Positions 22,823 through 33,783 are shown, counted from the first letter of the stretch. The stretch: 64,000 nt of DNA from Gelatoporia subvermispora B (GCA_000320605.2 KB445796.1:2169191-2233190), one strand, 5' to 3'. The notes: generated by a model from the sequence alone, not told the origin. Program-made: numbers and translations.

Positions 22823-24923
22823 ATGCATGCTGTTCCCCACTCACTCGCTCACCGCGGTCCAAGCGCCTCGCGCGCTCGATCCCGGTGGCAGCCCTATGCC
22901 ACAATCGCAACTGCCTCATCCTCTCGCACGCCTTCAAATGCTTATCTTAATACTCCGGCTTCCTCGGTCGCATCGTCTACTCCTCCAAGCGTCCCCCTCC
23001 ACCCGTTGTCTGAACTCGAACGTATCCGTTGTCACGTCCCCTCTCATCCGCACACAACACCTTCCATCGTCGCGTCGCTGCGCGAAGCCCAAAAAGCGCG
23101 ATACGTCGGCCGCCTGATTGGTACGTCCGCGTACTTCCTTCCATTCACGCTCGCTTGCCTCGGTCGACCGCTCGGCGCCCACCGATCGTTCGTGCACGAC
23201 GGCCTGGTCATGCCTGTGCCGGCCCCTTGGCAGCGCAACCTCGCAGCGTGTCTCCCGCTTCCGCTCTCTCGCCCCCGCGACCCGTCGTACTCAACGGATT
23301 TCCCTCCCAGATCAAGCGGTCCAGTCGCTCTGCGACATATGGCACTCCGATGACATACCGCCTGCCTTTTCGGGCGCGCGCGGCTTTGGCGCGGATGCGC
23401 GCGACGTATCACATCCCCCGCATTCGTCAACGACGCTCTTCTGCACTCGGAACCTCCAGCTCCCCTCCCCGCCCCCCTCCCCGGCCCACGAACTGTCGCC
23501 GACTTTCCCTGCCTCGGATGCGCGCGAAGCGCATTGCCCCCGAGGCACGGCGTCGTGCGGCAACGTCCTCCCCATCAAAGGTTTCGTCCACGAAGTCCTT
23601 CGACGATCGCGCACCTCGACCGGCGTCCTCCAAACCGCGCTCTGCTATCTCGAAGCGGTGCGCATGAAGGTTCCCGAGCTCCTCAACAGAGAGAAGCAAC
23701 AGGAAAGCTGCACCGACGTCGGCGGCGGAAACTCGGCGACCCCCCAGATCGTCCAAGCCTGTCCGAGCGCATGCGCAGAAGACCCCGCGTGTGCGTACTC
23801 TGGGGCTGCAGCCTTCTCCGAGGATCCCCGCGATGCAATGGACACTGTTCGGGTCTCCGACACAGGGCTTGAAATCGCGTCCAACGCGCAAGCTGCTGCT
23901 GCCGGGGGTCAGAACGGTTTTGCCACACACTCCGCCACACATTCCGCCAAGCCGCCCCTCCCCCCTCTCCCGCGCCAGCCCTCGCCGCTCTGCTGCCCCC
24001 GCCGCACCTTCCTCGCCTGCTTGATCCTCGCGTCCAAGTTCATGCAAGATCGCTCTTACTCGAACCGCGCCTGGGCGAAGCTCGCAGGACTCCCGCCACG
24101 GGAGATCGGCCGCTGCGAACGCGCAGTCGGCGAAGCCCTAGGGTGGAGGCTGTGGGTCGGGAAAGACGTCGGGCTCGGAAGCCCGGTCGCAGCGGGAGCC
24201 CCAGGAAGCAGCGGACGCATCGTATCCAGGTCGAGAAGCGACGGCGACCTTTTGAAGGACGCTGTGCCGGCTGCGACTGCGGATTGGCTGGGTCCGGCCA
24301 CGTACACTGCGCCGCCCGCGCCGCTTCCTACCCCGAGCCTCTCGCCGTGCAGCCACCTGGCTGCGGCTGCGAACACGTCACTCCCGCTGCTGGCGCATGC
24401 AGGCACCGGGCTGCGCCGCTGGGCGACCGTCCCGGACGTCCGGACGGACCACGCAGACGTGTTCCGCACGCTCGAGGCGTTCGGCGCGCCCTTCCTCGCG
24501 GACGAGCCCGCGCCGCTGCCGCCGTACATGCAGCCCGACGGGTACTTCTACGCCGCCGCGCCCGCGCAAGACTCGGCCCACGGCGCGATGCAGGACGTGT
24601 CGCCGCCCGTCGCGACGCCGACGCTCACGTACTCGCCGATGTCCTCCGCGTCGTCCTCGTCGGACGGCCCCGGGGACCGCACGATCCAGATGACGACGTT
24701 CACCGACTCGCCCGCGCCGTACGCCCCGCCGCACGCGGGGCCCGGCGCGCCGTGGGATGCCGCCGGCTGCGCCGGGAGGGAGGAGCTGAAGGGGTGCGGG
24801 ATGCCGCTGCAACTCTCCGGGATGGCCGTGGAGGCATACGACGTCGCTGGGATCGCAAACCTCGCGTTGTATGGCCTGTCGTACTGTCCCGTGCGCGGGC
24901 GCACGCTCGCCGAAGAGTGCTAG
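22823..24923 (+). CDS. Pcl-type (PHO85/cyclin-Y-like) cyclin
   Basis: Regulatory partner of a Pho85-class cyclin-dependent kinase. Two exons, 22823-23120 and 23311-24923, join in phase 1 and give 636 residues. The N-terminal part is Ser/Pro-rich (AYLNTPASSVASSTPP), then RIRCHVPSHPHTTPS and SLREAQKARYVG. The cyclin box starts at DQAVQSLCDIWHSDDIPP, then GFVHEVLRRSRTSTGVLQ and ALCYLEAVRMKVPEL. After a low-complexity insertion of about 95 residues it resumes with CPRRTFLACLILASKFMQDR, NRAWAKLAGLPPREIGRCER and LGWRLWVGK. A long Pro/Ala/Ser-rich tail follows. An in-frame ATG at 22766 would add 19 residues; I chose 22823 because MHAVPHSL looks like the conserved start. Coding DNA is strongly GC-rich in exon 2, which produces long false open frames in other frames. 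Confidence 0.9.
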
Positions 24924-26186
24924 ATGCGGTGCCCGTGGTCTTGTGTAACTGCCGATGTGTATTTATGGGACTCGTTCAGACCTCCCTGTTCACCGTGTTG
25001 CGACAGGGTGGGGAGGGGGGCCGGTCTGAATGGAAACACGGGGAGATATACGTTCCTGTTTCGCTATACCTCGTCCACTGTCTGCGATGCCTCTCTGTCT
25101 TGTCTCTCCTCTCTCTCTTTCACTTTCTCACTTTGTCTTATTTCGGCTCGGGTGCGAACCGTCCGCTTTGTGTCTTACTTGTACCTGTACCTGTACATAG
25201 ACGTTGCCTCTGGTTCTATGCGACTATGCTGCAAGATGTCGGCGCGGGCGCTGGCCGGGAGGCGGGCACCACCCACTGCGTTTTCGGGGCGGCGCGGGCC
25301 GCCGCCATGTACTCGCATTCGACGAGCTCGACGCTCAGATCGCCCCGGACGACGAGTCGACGGGTCAGCGGCGATGGCGGTGGCGACGGCGGGACGCCCG
25401 ACCCAATCTGGGACGCACATCCTCCGGTGTTCGCGGTGAGCATGCCACTGCTGCCTGCATCTGTCGACGCCCCCCTTCCCTCCGCGCTTCTATCTCTCTG
25501 ACACGGCATGCTACTAGCACGCATAAAGCAGCGCGGCGAACCACCTATCCGGCCGCGCACGGGGCTGGTATCAGAAGCATGGGACGACGATGTCGCCATC
25601 TCTTCTCAGCACATCGCTCAACTGGGGGCCATATTTCAAAGGCCCCGCACAGCTAGCATTCAGTCGCAGGACTCGCGGCGGTGCGTGCGGGCCCGAAGGC
25701 GTGTTTGTATGCATCGCGCATCGATCTCGTCGAGATTCCACCTCATGCGCCCCATACGTCGGTGCTGCTCGTTGCTGACACCATCTTCCGAATAGAAAGG
25801 AATAATGCAGAGCGTTTTGCCAATTGGACGCCTGACGCAATGCGGGCGCAGTATACCACTTCGCGCTTCGCGCGCACGAGCGGTGAGTGGAAACCATCCG
25901 CAGCTGACATCCCGGGCATGGGTTCAGCTGCGCAGTTGGGCCGTGGCAAACGCGTGTGCGGCCGTTGTCTGCACTTCGCTTTCACAGTCATCTTCTTTTA
26001 CAGGTCTGCGGCGCGTTGCTGGGAGACGTGGAAGCATGGTTCGAGGATTACAAGGTCGTCAACCTCATTTTGATCATCGTGTGCCACAAAGGCTGGACAA
26101 AGGAGTGTCTCCGCTCTCGGAAGGTCCATAATAGGACAGACTGAAGACCTGCTCGCTATAGAGCTCTTTAACCGAATTCGCCTCAA
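24924..26186. other. Intergenic, no gene supported
   Basis: Begins with the cyclin 3' region, containing CT-rich tracts and a short GTACCT triplication near 25178-25198. Open frames further on (plus 25508-26130) have no recognisable domain. The stretch ends at the tRNA gene. Confidence 0.4.
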
Positions 26187-26187
26187 G

Positions 26188-26269
26188 GTCCTTGTCGATT
26201 AGTGGTTAGATCATTACGTTGTGGTAACACAATTCCGTGAAGACCTGGGCTCGACTCCCAGCAGGGACA
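26188..26269 (+). tRNA. tRNA-His (GUG) with a 10-base intron
   Basis: A full cloverleaf folds by eye. The acceptor stem pairs GTCCTTG with CAGGGAC (one G-T pair). The D arm GATTAGTGGTTAGATC has A14, G18, G19 and A21. The anticodon stem pairs TTACG with CGTGA. The anticodon loop is TTGTGG plus C after removal of an intron at 26225-26234 (TAACACAATT), just 3' of position 37. The T arm is CTGGG-CTCGACT-CCCAG. The anticodon GTG reads His codons. The discriminator is A at 26269 and position -1 in the DNA is G at 26187, both fitting eukaryotic tRNA-His. C instead of T at position 54 is slightly unusual. Internal A and B boxes are present. Confidence 0.9.
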
Positions 26270-26273
26270 CCAC

Positions 26274-26278
26274 TTTTT
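26274..26278 (+). terminator. RNA polymerase III terminator
   Basis: A run of five T starting five bases after the tRNA 3' end, the usual Pol III stop signal. Confidence 0.85.
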
Positions 26279-27116
26279 GCTTTTTGACTGTACGACTATC
26301 ATGTGCTCGGCCTCCTGGGGCCTTCAATTGCTCCAGATCCTCCACGAGCTGTCTAAAAGTCACATAAATTGTAGCGGTCTTTCTGAGCTTGAGTTCTCTC
26401 AGTTCAGCGCCCCGTAAAAAATAACGCAAAAGCCTTTGCAGAGGGTGCGTAACATCTGCGCCTGAACATAAGGTCGAAGTGGTACAGTAATACTGATGCC
26501 CGTTGTAGACTCCTCTCACTGGGAAGAGGGGAGTAAGATATGCAACTGACCCCTTCGCAGCACACTCTGCCGTACCTGACAATCATCGCAAAGCACTTCA
26601 GCAGGTCGGTACTTATGGAGCTATCTCCACGGCGATGATCCGATCCCGACTCACTTCAGCTGGCTCCGAGCCGAAGTGAACGGCATGAGAAAGATCTGCG
26701 CATTCTCTCGGGACGGACCTAGCGACCCGCATCGGAGCAAGTGCGTGTATGCAAGTGGGGTTGCGCACGCCCGTTTGGGCACTCTCAGCGCATTCTCTCA
26801 ATGGGGTGCATCCGCTTCATAGACAAATTGCGAGTCCTGTATTTCCAACATCAAGACTCGCTGGTATTGCGTAAATGAGGAGGTGTAGAGTGTTTGCGGG
26901 ACGTTGGTGCTGAGATCTTGTCCGGCACGAGCGCACAGTGCGATCCAAATATCTTCTGGCACATCACTTCGCGGGATCTTGTTTGATGATATCATTCAAC
27001 ATCATGATTCGTATGATATATGGTACTATGATTGTATCAGACGGCAGTTCTCACCATCCACAGAGAATCAACATACTCATACATGCTTCGTGACTTCTTC
27101 TGATCCCCGGGTATAA
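26279..27116. other. Intergenic, no gene supported
   Basis: Short open frames only; none has a motif or splices into a longer frame. It is the 3' flank of the minus-strand gene that follows. Confidence 0.5.
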
Positions 27117-27754
27117 TCACTCGTTGAAGAACTCGAGAGGCGTATCGGCATTCTGAATAGCACGCCATGTCGTGGGGTGCCCATCGGCATCACGGTTGCC
27201 CTCATCGGTGAACAATGAGTGGAATGTCACGTCTTCCACGCCCTAGGGGTTCATATATCAGACAAACAATACGTAGAGGAGTAGTCACAATGATACACAC
27301 CCTGTTCGGAGGATCATGAATCCTAAGCAACTGCGGTGAGCATGACGATGACGACAAGAGAACGACGGTGACTCACCGAACATGCACAAATCCTTCGCCC
27401 TCCTCGTCACTGATCGCAGGCAGCCTGATCTTTCCGAGGATGATAGTTCCGTACGATGTCGGCGCGCTCCTACACAACACCAGGTCCCTGGAGATGTCAA
27501 ACCTGACCAACTCCGCGTCCGAGATCCCAGCGGCGCGCGACCACATCTTGGGCTCGTGTAGGTTCCAGTGGTGCCGCGACTTCAGGATCTCGGACTTGAT
27601 GTGGTGCTCGACGACCCGGAAGGCCTCGATGGCCTTCGGAGGCGGCGAGTGAGGTGCATTGAGAGTGATCTCTTCGGCGGAGGCTGTCGCAATTGGATTT
27701 AGCGGTGAGATTCAAGACAATGTTCCATACTCTCTCGCTTAGGCACTTACCCAT
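27117..27754 (-). CDS. Conserved-looking protein of unknown function, 152 residues
   Basis: Four exons fit exactly: 27751-27754 (ATG plus one base), 27377-27683, 27301-27322 and 27117-27242, totalling 153 codons with the stop. Every junction has GT-AG and keeps the frame. The product begins MASAEEITLNAPHSPPPKAI and continues AFRVVEHHIKSEILK, HHWNLHEPKMWSRAAGISDA, TSYGTIILGKIRLPAISDEE, GFVHVRIHDPPNRGVEDVTF and ends TPLEFFNE. It is charged and soluble, with no signal peptide or membrane segment. I recognise no family. The alternating charged and hydrophobic strand-like segments suggest a small beta-rich domain, which is inference only. The four-base first exon is unusual but is supported by a strong donor (GTAAGT). 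Confidence 0.72.
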
Positions 27755-28922
27755 GATGCTATCGCAAGTCGAAACAAACCTCGGAGGTAGTGGTTATGGT
27801 AAAGAAATGTCCAAGATTGCGATGCGTCATGGTGCTACGAGGCTGTTGGATCATTGGCGGCAGTGCCAGGCCCGGACAATGCACGGGCCGGTGCCGAGAC
27901 TTTCCAAATCTGGAACATCTCCGAGACCTACTTGCAACGGAACTAGTACTTGCCTCCCTACTTTTGCAATGTGTCTTCAGATGCTGCTGCTCGGGACCGA
28001 CCATCAGATGTGTTCTACTAGCTTTGACATTGCTCACGACCAGCTGATGCTGTAGCACCGAAAAGGAACACTTGTCATGCGCCACCATGATGGTATTTTC
28101 TAACTTCCGTTTCGGACGTGCACCTTGGCTCTATATGTTCAAATTTCATGCCAGCTTCATGCCTCAGCGATGCCTCTACACGTCAACTCGCAGACTAACA
28201 TACATGAGGATACTAGATTCGTTGGTACCTCGTTTCCCTAGGCGCGATCTCTTGCAGCCGGCCGAGGTGTCTCGTCTCGGCTTATCCGTGCACCCTTGTT
28301 CTGTCACCTCTCATGTGCGGCACGAACGACCCTGGGACAGAATCGTCACGGTCTCGCTCGTGTTGGATGTTTGGTAGATAAAATAGTCATGCAATGACAT
28401 GCCCTAAATATAGGTGCTCCTCTGGGTTGATACCGACGACATTGTTCGTACCTCTCTACCTTCGGACCGCCGGGCGCACTAAAAATACGGTTTCGTTTGA
28501 TGCGCCGCTTTTGACATGGTGTGTAGCATCGCTCTGTAGAATTTGTGGCACATTCACCATGAAGCACGAAAGCGGTGCGCGTCAGGTACGGCAGCCAAGA
28601 CGTACCACTTGGGCTCCTATTCTGGGGCCGAAGAATCGCGCAGAAGCTCTGATGAAAGCCTCTTCTCACTTCTTCACGTCTTCGCTGAGCCTTCACTTCT
28701 GTGCCGGCGAGAATCCGTCCCAGAATTTGGGAATAAAGGCCATCCGGACGATGTTTGCCCTGATTTGCGCATGCGGGCGTCTGGGCTCCTTTTTCGGCCC
28801 TCCATGACACCTGGTAACCAAACTCGATTGTCCCACGAAAATGCTGCCCTCGCTGACCTCACCGTCCTGCGCCTGCTCTGTTTCTAACCACTCTATGTCA
28901 GCTTCCCCAGCATCGAACGACT
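27755..28922. other. Intergenic, no gene supported
   Basis: Divergent flank of two small genes. Both strands of 28380-28860 carry open frames of 110-155 codons. On the minus strand one piece reads MAFIPKFWDGFSPAQK but hits a stop, and no splice rescues it. Likely promoter sequence plus chance frames. Confidence 0.4.
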
Positions 28923-29534
28923 ATGTTTCCCCGTACCTCGTTCAGCGACACCGCGTCGGACGATCGCAGCAGTGGGTCAACTTCGGAAGCGAGCACGTCC
29001 TCCAAGATGCGGCGCCCCCCTTCGCCTACGAAGTCGCGATCAGATGCATCTTTAGGTGTGGACCCATCGCAGCTCATCGGCAAGGTGCTCCGGCGCGTAC
29101 GCCGCTCTCGCGCGCACCCAAACGTGACCCTCTACTTCGCCGACGACACTGCATTCCAGATCCGGGTCGCGGGGTATGACCCGCAGCACCGCGGCATCCC
29201 GAAGGAAATCGAGACGGATCATGCGCTTGAACCGATTTTCAACCATCCCTCGGGCGAGTGCAACGTCGCGCTCACCGTCGCAAACGCCGCTATCATTACG
29301 CTAGCGGACAAGGCGTTCGCACTCGGCGAGCGTGAGAGCCGCTGGGATCAGCAACATGCAGGAGTGGCATTGAAGTTCCGCGAGGACGGCCGGTGGCATT
29401 GTGTATGGGCGACATTGCAGGAGTACGAGGATGTGGACAAGAGGGACTGTATTTTCCGCAGTTACCATGATGTGTACCTCGACGCACTCGATCGCCCTCC
29501 CAGGCGGCAAAAATCTCGACCGCGTAGAGTTTGA
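28923..29534 (+). CDS. Hypothetical protein, single exon, 203 residues
   Basis: One uninterrupted frame, starting MFPRTSFSDTASDDRSSGST. The first 45 residues are Ser-rich and probably disordered. A folded part follows, with VDPSQLIGKVLRRVRRSRAH, NVTLYFADDTAFQIRVAGYD, LTVANAAIITLADKAF and KFREDGRWHCVWATLQEYED. The tail is basic (RPPRRQKSRPRR). The strand-rich pattern with long amphipathic stretches looks like a real domain, but I do not recognise the family. No signal peptide or transmembrane segment. Two upstream ATGs are out of frame. Expression and exact start are unproven. Confidence 0.7.
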   Translation: MFPRTSFSDTASDDRSSGSTSEASTSSKMRRPPSPTKSRSDASLGVDPSQLIGKVLRRVRRSRAHPNVTLYFADDTAFQIRVAGYDPQHRGIPKEIETDHALEPIFNHPSGECNVALTVANAAIITLADKAFALGERESRWDQQHAGVALKFREDGRWHCVWATLQEYEDVDKRDCIFRSYHDVYLDALDRPPRRQKSRPRRV

Positions 29535-31946
29535 CAGCCAAGGAGACGCGGAGCCGGCAACAGAAGCGGTACTAGGTGGGCCGAAGCTTGACCTCTCGGC
29601 CGCCTCATGGACAACTCATTCGTCCACCTGCACAGTGGACGGAACCTTCTCCAATTATCCGTGTAAAGGTTTGAGCGACCATTCTTGTCAGCAACGGACT
29701 TGTCAGTTCCTGTATTTGGTAGACGTATGGACACGAGGATTGTCAGCGATGATACTGTGATGTACATCAGTATAAAATATACGAACCAGCGAATGCAGTG
29801 TACCGGCCTTGTATGGGTGACCGCAACCGAGATCTGTAAGGTCATCTTGGTAATCGACCACGAGATTCTTGATGCAGTGCTATCGAATTAAGTAATAGCA
29901 AGCCGACGTCGCGGCACGGCGGGTTCGGGGAGCCTTGTGCCGTCCCATCGGAGACATAATGCTGCGACGCCAAACGGAACAGTACTACGTCCGCAGTTTT
30001 CCAGGCGTCCTCGGACAGACAGATCCTGTACTGGATCCCGAAAAATTTGCCCACTTGTCGACAACACGTCGAGCCAAGGCACCATGATTTGCATAGGGCC
30101 AAGCTTGTCAGGCCGCGAAGCTGCACCCAGCGGGAAGTAGACACCAGCGCAACCTCGAATCATCAGGACTGGCCTGGGATATCGTAAACGGGAGTGAAAA
30201 TAGACACCAGCGGGCGGGAGAACCAGGCTATCCTGACGAAGAGAACCCAGAGAAGCTGATTAAGGCATATCCATGCTGTTCGGAGCCAGCTGACTGATGG
30301 CAGGTTGAAGAAGTTCCAGTCAGTCGTGGTGACGAGAAGGCTATATATCGATCTTCTTTCCTTTTTTGCATAAGGACGGGCCCCCGTCCTCTTCAAAAAG
30401 TAGATATCAGCGACGTAGCCTCCCGCTAATTGTGATTTACCGAGTATCTTTCGTTGAAAACCATTTGTAAGTGTCATTGCTCTCGACAATCCCAGAAAAA
30501 TGTACCATATTGGGGCCTTCTCTAACTGCGGTGCAGTGCGATCATCGCGTCCACAGCCGATTTGCGAGAGTGGGTCGTATCGTCGATTTAGAGACGCAAC
30601 TCGAGTAGCGTACTGTTGTGGTGTTCCTTCGCGGGATGTATAGGATATGCTGGAGAGCTTCAATAATTTGTCACGACCGCATGAGGCGTGGTGCCAGACC
30701 ACTACCGGCGTTGCGTAAGGTCCGGAGACCGTGGAATGGTGTGAAGTGGCCTCATACATCTCGAGAGGTCATGCAATTGGCTTTCTGATGAAGTCAGGGG
30801 ATATTTGGGACATGTTGCGTTGCAAAAACACACCAGACTCTTTTGAGAACAACGTTAGCCGCTAGTTGGGAGTCTAAGACTATTGAATGTAGGAGGCGTC
30901 AAATCACTTCATCAATGAACCTGACCGTAGGATGCCCCAGCATCTACACGTTCGGTAGAGACATACCATCTTCGTGGAGGACGCTGACCACTGAGCTGAC
31001 AACCGCAGTTGCGCCATGACGTCCAGTCGGCGCGTTCTTTCCGGTGACAGAGCGTTATCGCAGCGCGCAAAGTATTCCCTGTAACGAGATACAGGGGTGC
31101 CAGAGAGCAAAGATGCCGCAGGTACACATCTAACCCCATATAGGCCCTGGCACGCACGGCAAGAGCCACGAGTCTGGAGGACGGGCGCACCAAGCAGACC
31201 TTCCATCAAAACATTTGACAAGGGCGTAGATAGGTTGATTGTGCGCTTGCCAGGGGAACATCAAATGTCGTGGAGGAGCTCAGTGGTCAGATGGGGATTG
31301 CGGTGCCTCGGGGACAATGCCTCGTGTCGCAAGCGGTGTGTGAGGATCTGGCAGAAGGTTCAGCAGAATCCCACTTGAAATACCAGCAAGGAAACAAGGA
31401 GTGCAATCCAGGAGCATCCTACGGAGACCGATGGTACAATTTGACAATTGACTACCGAGCTGTCATACGATCATCCGGTCTGCCATATTTGTAAACGACG
31501 GATTTCTCTGATAGATACGACAGCATTTTCCGGGGAAGGTGTCCTTCTGTGAAGTAATGAGTTGATGGTATCAGAAGAAGCGAGAAAACAAATGTCTTCG
31601 ATATCATTCGTGCACACTGTGGGATGCCAATTTGTGCAACAAGCAACGGAGAGAAATAGGTATAACTTACCGCTTAGGCCAGCATTACCGACTGACAGAC
31701 TCTTGAGTTATTGTCTAACTCTGAAAGTGTGACAAACGGCAAGTAGTTAGGCGGAAGCTCAACGTTGCTCTTGCCGCAGTGTGGCTGCAATGAGGGCTGG
31801 ATGTCGTCACACAGCGCCATCATTACACTTGCAGGAATTTGTAAGGCTTTATTCAAGAAAACTCAGAATAATGTTCTTTGTCGTCGATGCCGCCGTCGTA
31901 GACACTGGGGAAGACGTCGAAGCTGTCTGTGAACATGAAGTGACCA
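29535..31946. other. Intergenic, no gene supported
   Basis: The longest open frame is on the minus strand, 30163-30759 (198 codons). It has two hydrophobic stretches near its end but no motif and no conserved flavour, so I do not call it. The rest has only short frames. The end is the NAA50 upstream region. Confidence 0.4.
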
Positions 31947-31958
31947 ACGCGTACGCGC
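31947..31958. promoter_or_regulatory. Double MluI cell-cycle box upstream of NAA50
   Basis: The 12 bases ACGCGTACGCGT are a perfect palindrome made of two adjoining ACGCGT boxes, 30 bases before the NAA50 start codon. In other fungi ACGCGT is bound by MBF (Mbp1/Swi6 type) to time transcription at G1/S. Function here is inferred from the motif alone, and it may lie within the 5' UTR. Confidence 0.45.
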
Positions 31959-31988
31959 GTGCTGGACGATATTTTCCCACGGCTCTCA

Positions 31989-32660
31989 ATGTCTTCGACC
32001 TCAACACCTCGCATCTCTTTCGCGTCCTTGACCCCGAACAATCTCGGTACTAGTCTCCAGCTGTTGTCTATCCAACTTACACTCACACCCTCGCAGGGAC
32101 TGTGCGGAAGCTGAACTCTGTGCTTTTCCCTATCAAGTATAGTGAGAAGTTCTACGCGGACATTCTGCTGCCCGAAGCAGAAGACTTCTGTAAACTTGGT
32201 ACACCCTCGTGCCTAAGAACTCCCGCTTAGAACTGAACGACATCCCCTGACTCCCACAGTGTACTACAATGACGTTCCTGTGGGTACGGTATGCTGCCGG
32301 TTGGAGACGGTGAATGGAGAGACGAAGCTATACCTGATGACGATGGGCGTACTCGCTGTGAGTCTTTGGCAGTCACGGGAGATGTTCTTTCGATGTCCTG
32401 AAGCCGAGCAGCCTTATCGCTCAAGAGGAGTAGGCTCCAAGGCGCTCCAGCATGTGCTCGGTGCCGCAGTGTCGCAAGCGAAGCCCAAGATCAGTAACAT
32501 TTACCTGCATGTCCAAGTTTCCAACGAAGCTGCAAAGAAGTTCTATGAACGACATGGCTTCCGAGAAGTCGCCGTGCACAAAGACTACTATAAGAAGATT
32601 GTGCCACACGATGCGTGGATCCTCGAGAAGAGATTCGACGCGGCCGAAGCCTCCGCGTAA
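31989..32660 (+). CDS. NAA50: N-alpha-acetyltransferase 50 (NatE catalytic subunit, GNAT fold)
   Basis: Acetylates the N-terminal Met of proteins starting Met-Leu and similar, in complex with or beside NatA on the ribosome. Four exons fit exactly: 31989-32046, 32097-32198, 32260-32357 and 32412-32660, giving 168 residues (human Naa50 has 169). The product starts MSSTSTPRISFASLTPNNLG and continues RKLNSVLFPIKYSEKFYADI, VYYNDVPVGTVCCRLE and YLMTMGVLAPYRSRGVGSKA, where RSRGVG is the acetyl-CoA binding loop. Then come IYLHVQVSNEAAKKFYERHG and FREVAVHKDYYKKI, all hallmarks of Naa50. A double MCB site precedes the start. It converges on the C2H2 gene. Confidence 0.95.
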
Positions 32661-32989
32661 CAGATTTGATCTGTTCCCCACCTTCCGATCGTCCACGCTC
32701 TTAGGTACGCCCCCGCTTGTATAATCGGGATAGTGTTTAACACGATAGCATATCAAATTGCAGGGTTTCAGGATCGCGTACTATTATACACTGCTTGTAC
32801 GATCTACAGTTTATCCGACTGCGAATAAAGGCTCGAGAGCGATAGAGTGACCGGTGAATCGAGTAAGGTACACATTCATGGGCAATTAGTGAGCAATCTC
32901 CTCTATTTGATTGTCAGCGGTGGCTCAATAGGCGTTAAGTGTGTTGACGTACAGGGTAGACTCTGAGATCGAATCGTCGATCTCCTTCA
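32661..32989. other. Short convergent intergenic region
   Basis: About 330 bases between the ends of NAA50 and the C2H2 gene; presumably both 3' UTRs. No other feature seen. Confidence 0.6.
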
Positions 32990-33783
32990 TTACACTCCTT
33001 CATCAATACCACAGCGCTTGACGAGCTACGAAAACTGTCATGAGTGACACTGGGAAGACAGCGTTAGAACACTGAGAAGAAACGGACCTGGTGCCTTTTC
33101 AGTGCGTCCTTCCTCGTGAACGTCTTGCCGCAGCCGCCGTTGCACAGAAATGGCTTCTCTCCCGTGTGTGTATCTCGGTGCCTTTTCAAATCGTGCTGGC
33201 GATTGAAAGACAAGGCGCACATGTCGCAGGAGAACGGCCGTTGTGGCGATGCGGGGTACTGCGAGGAGCTCATCTGCTGCGTGAACGCGATCTGCGCAGG
33301 ATACTGCGATGGCGGCGTGCTCGCTAGAGAGGACGAGAGAGGCGGAGAGGAGGGGTGGCCGTACGAATACGACGCGGAGTGAGACCGTGAGTGCGACTGG
33401 TGATGGGGACGAGAAGATGTATGCATCCCCTGAATGCTCTGATGTTCGCCTGAGCCATATCCAGCCTGTTGTGGTATGGCCATGGATAGTGGCCTGTCGG
33501 ATCTCGGGACGTGGTACTGTGCCTGTCGGTCAGCCGTGTGATAGTCCGCATAGCCGGACATTGGGCGCGGCTGCGATGGAATAGTGTCATAAGCAGGCAC
33601 GGACATCGGCTGGCCTGACCCGGAATTGTTTCTGAGAGAAGGATGCCCGGCATAGGAAGATGGTGGGTAGAGGCCGGTGGAAGATGGATACGGGGACGTG
33701 TACTGACTACCTCCCGGCCACTGCTGTGGGATACAGACGCCTTCGGAACCGGGTGCTACGTGATGGTTGCGTCTGTCGGACAT
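32990..33783 (-). CDS. C2H2 zinc-finger protein resembling Crz1 fingers
   Basis: Two exons, 33088-33783 and 32990-33025, give 243 residues. The first 180 are Ser/Pro/Tyr/Gln-rich and probably an activation or disordered region (for example SSSLASTPPSQYPAQ). The DNA-binding end has finger 1, CDMCALSFNRQHDLKRHRDT plus H, the linker TGEKPF, and finger 2, CNGGCGKTFTRKDALKRH. After splicing finger 2 ends QLVKRCG, so its last ligand is Cys (H-x5-C) rather than His. RQHDLKRH in finger 1 and a last finger closed by Cys both recall calcineurin-responsive Crz1. Crz1 usually has another finger before these and docking motifs that I do not see. Assignment to that group is therefore tentative; it may be a different basidiomycete C2H2 factor. 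Confidence 0.85.

Noticed and set aside
23427..24047. 206-codon minus-strand open frame inside the cyclin
   Set aside because: Antisense shadow of the cyclin box; Gly/Arg-biased and without any motif.
24143..25501. 452-codon plus-strand open frame overlapping the cyclin
   Set aside because: It is Arg/Ala-rich, in another frame over GC-rich cyclin coding DNA, and runs on past the cyclin stop. This is a known artefact of GC-rich codon third positions; no motif.
30163..30759. 198-codon minus-strand frame with hydrophobic stretches
   Set aside because: No recognisable motif, no splice partners and no coding bias; an open frame of this length is expected by chance in 64 kb.
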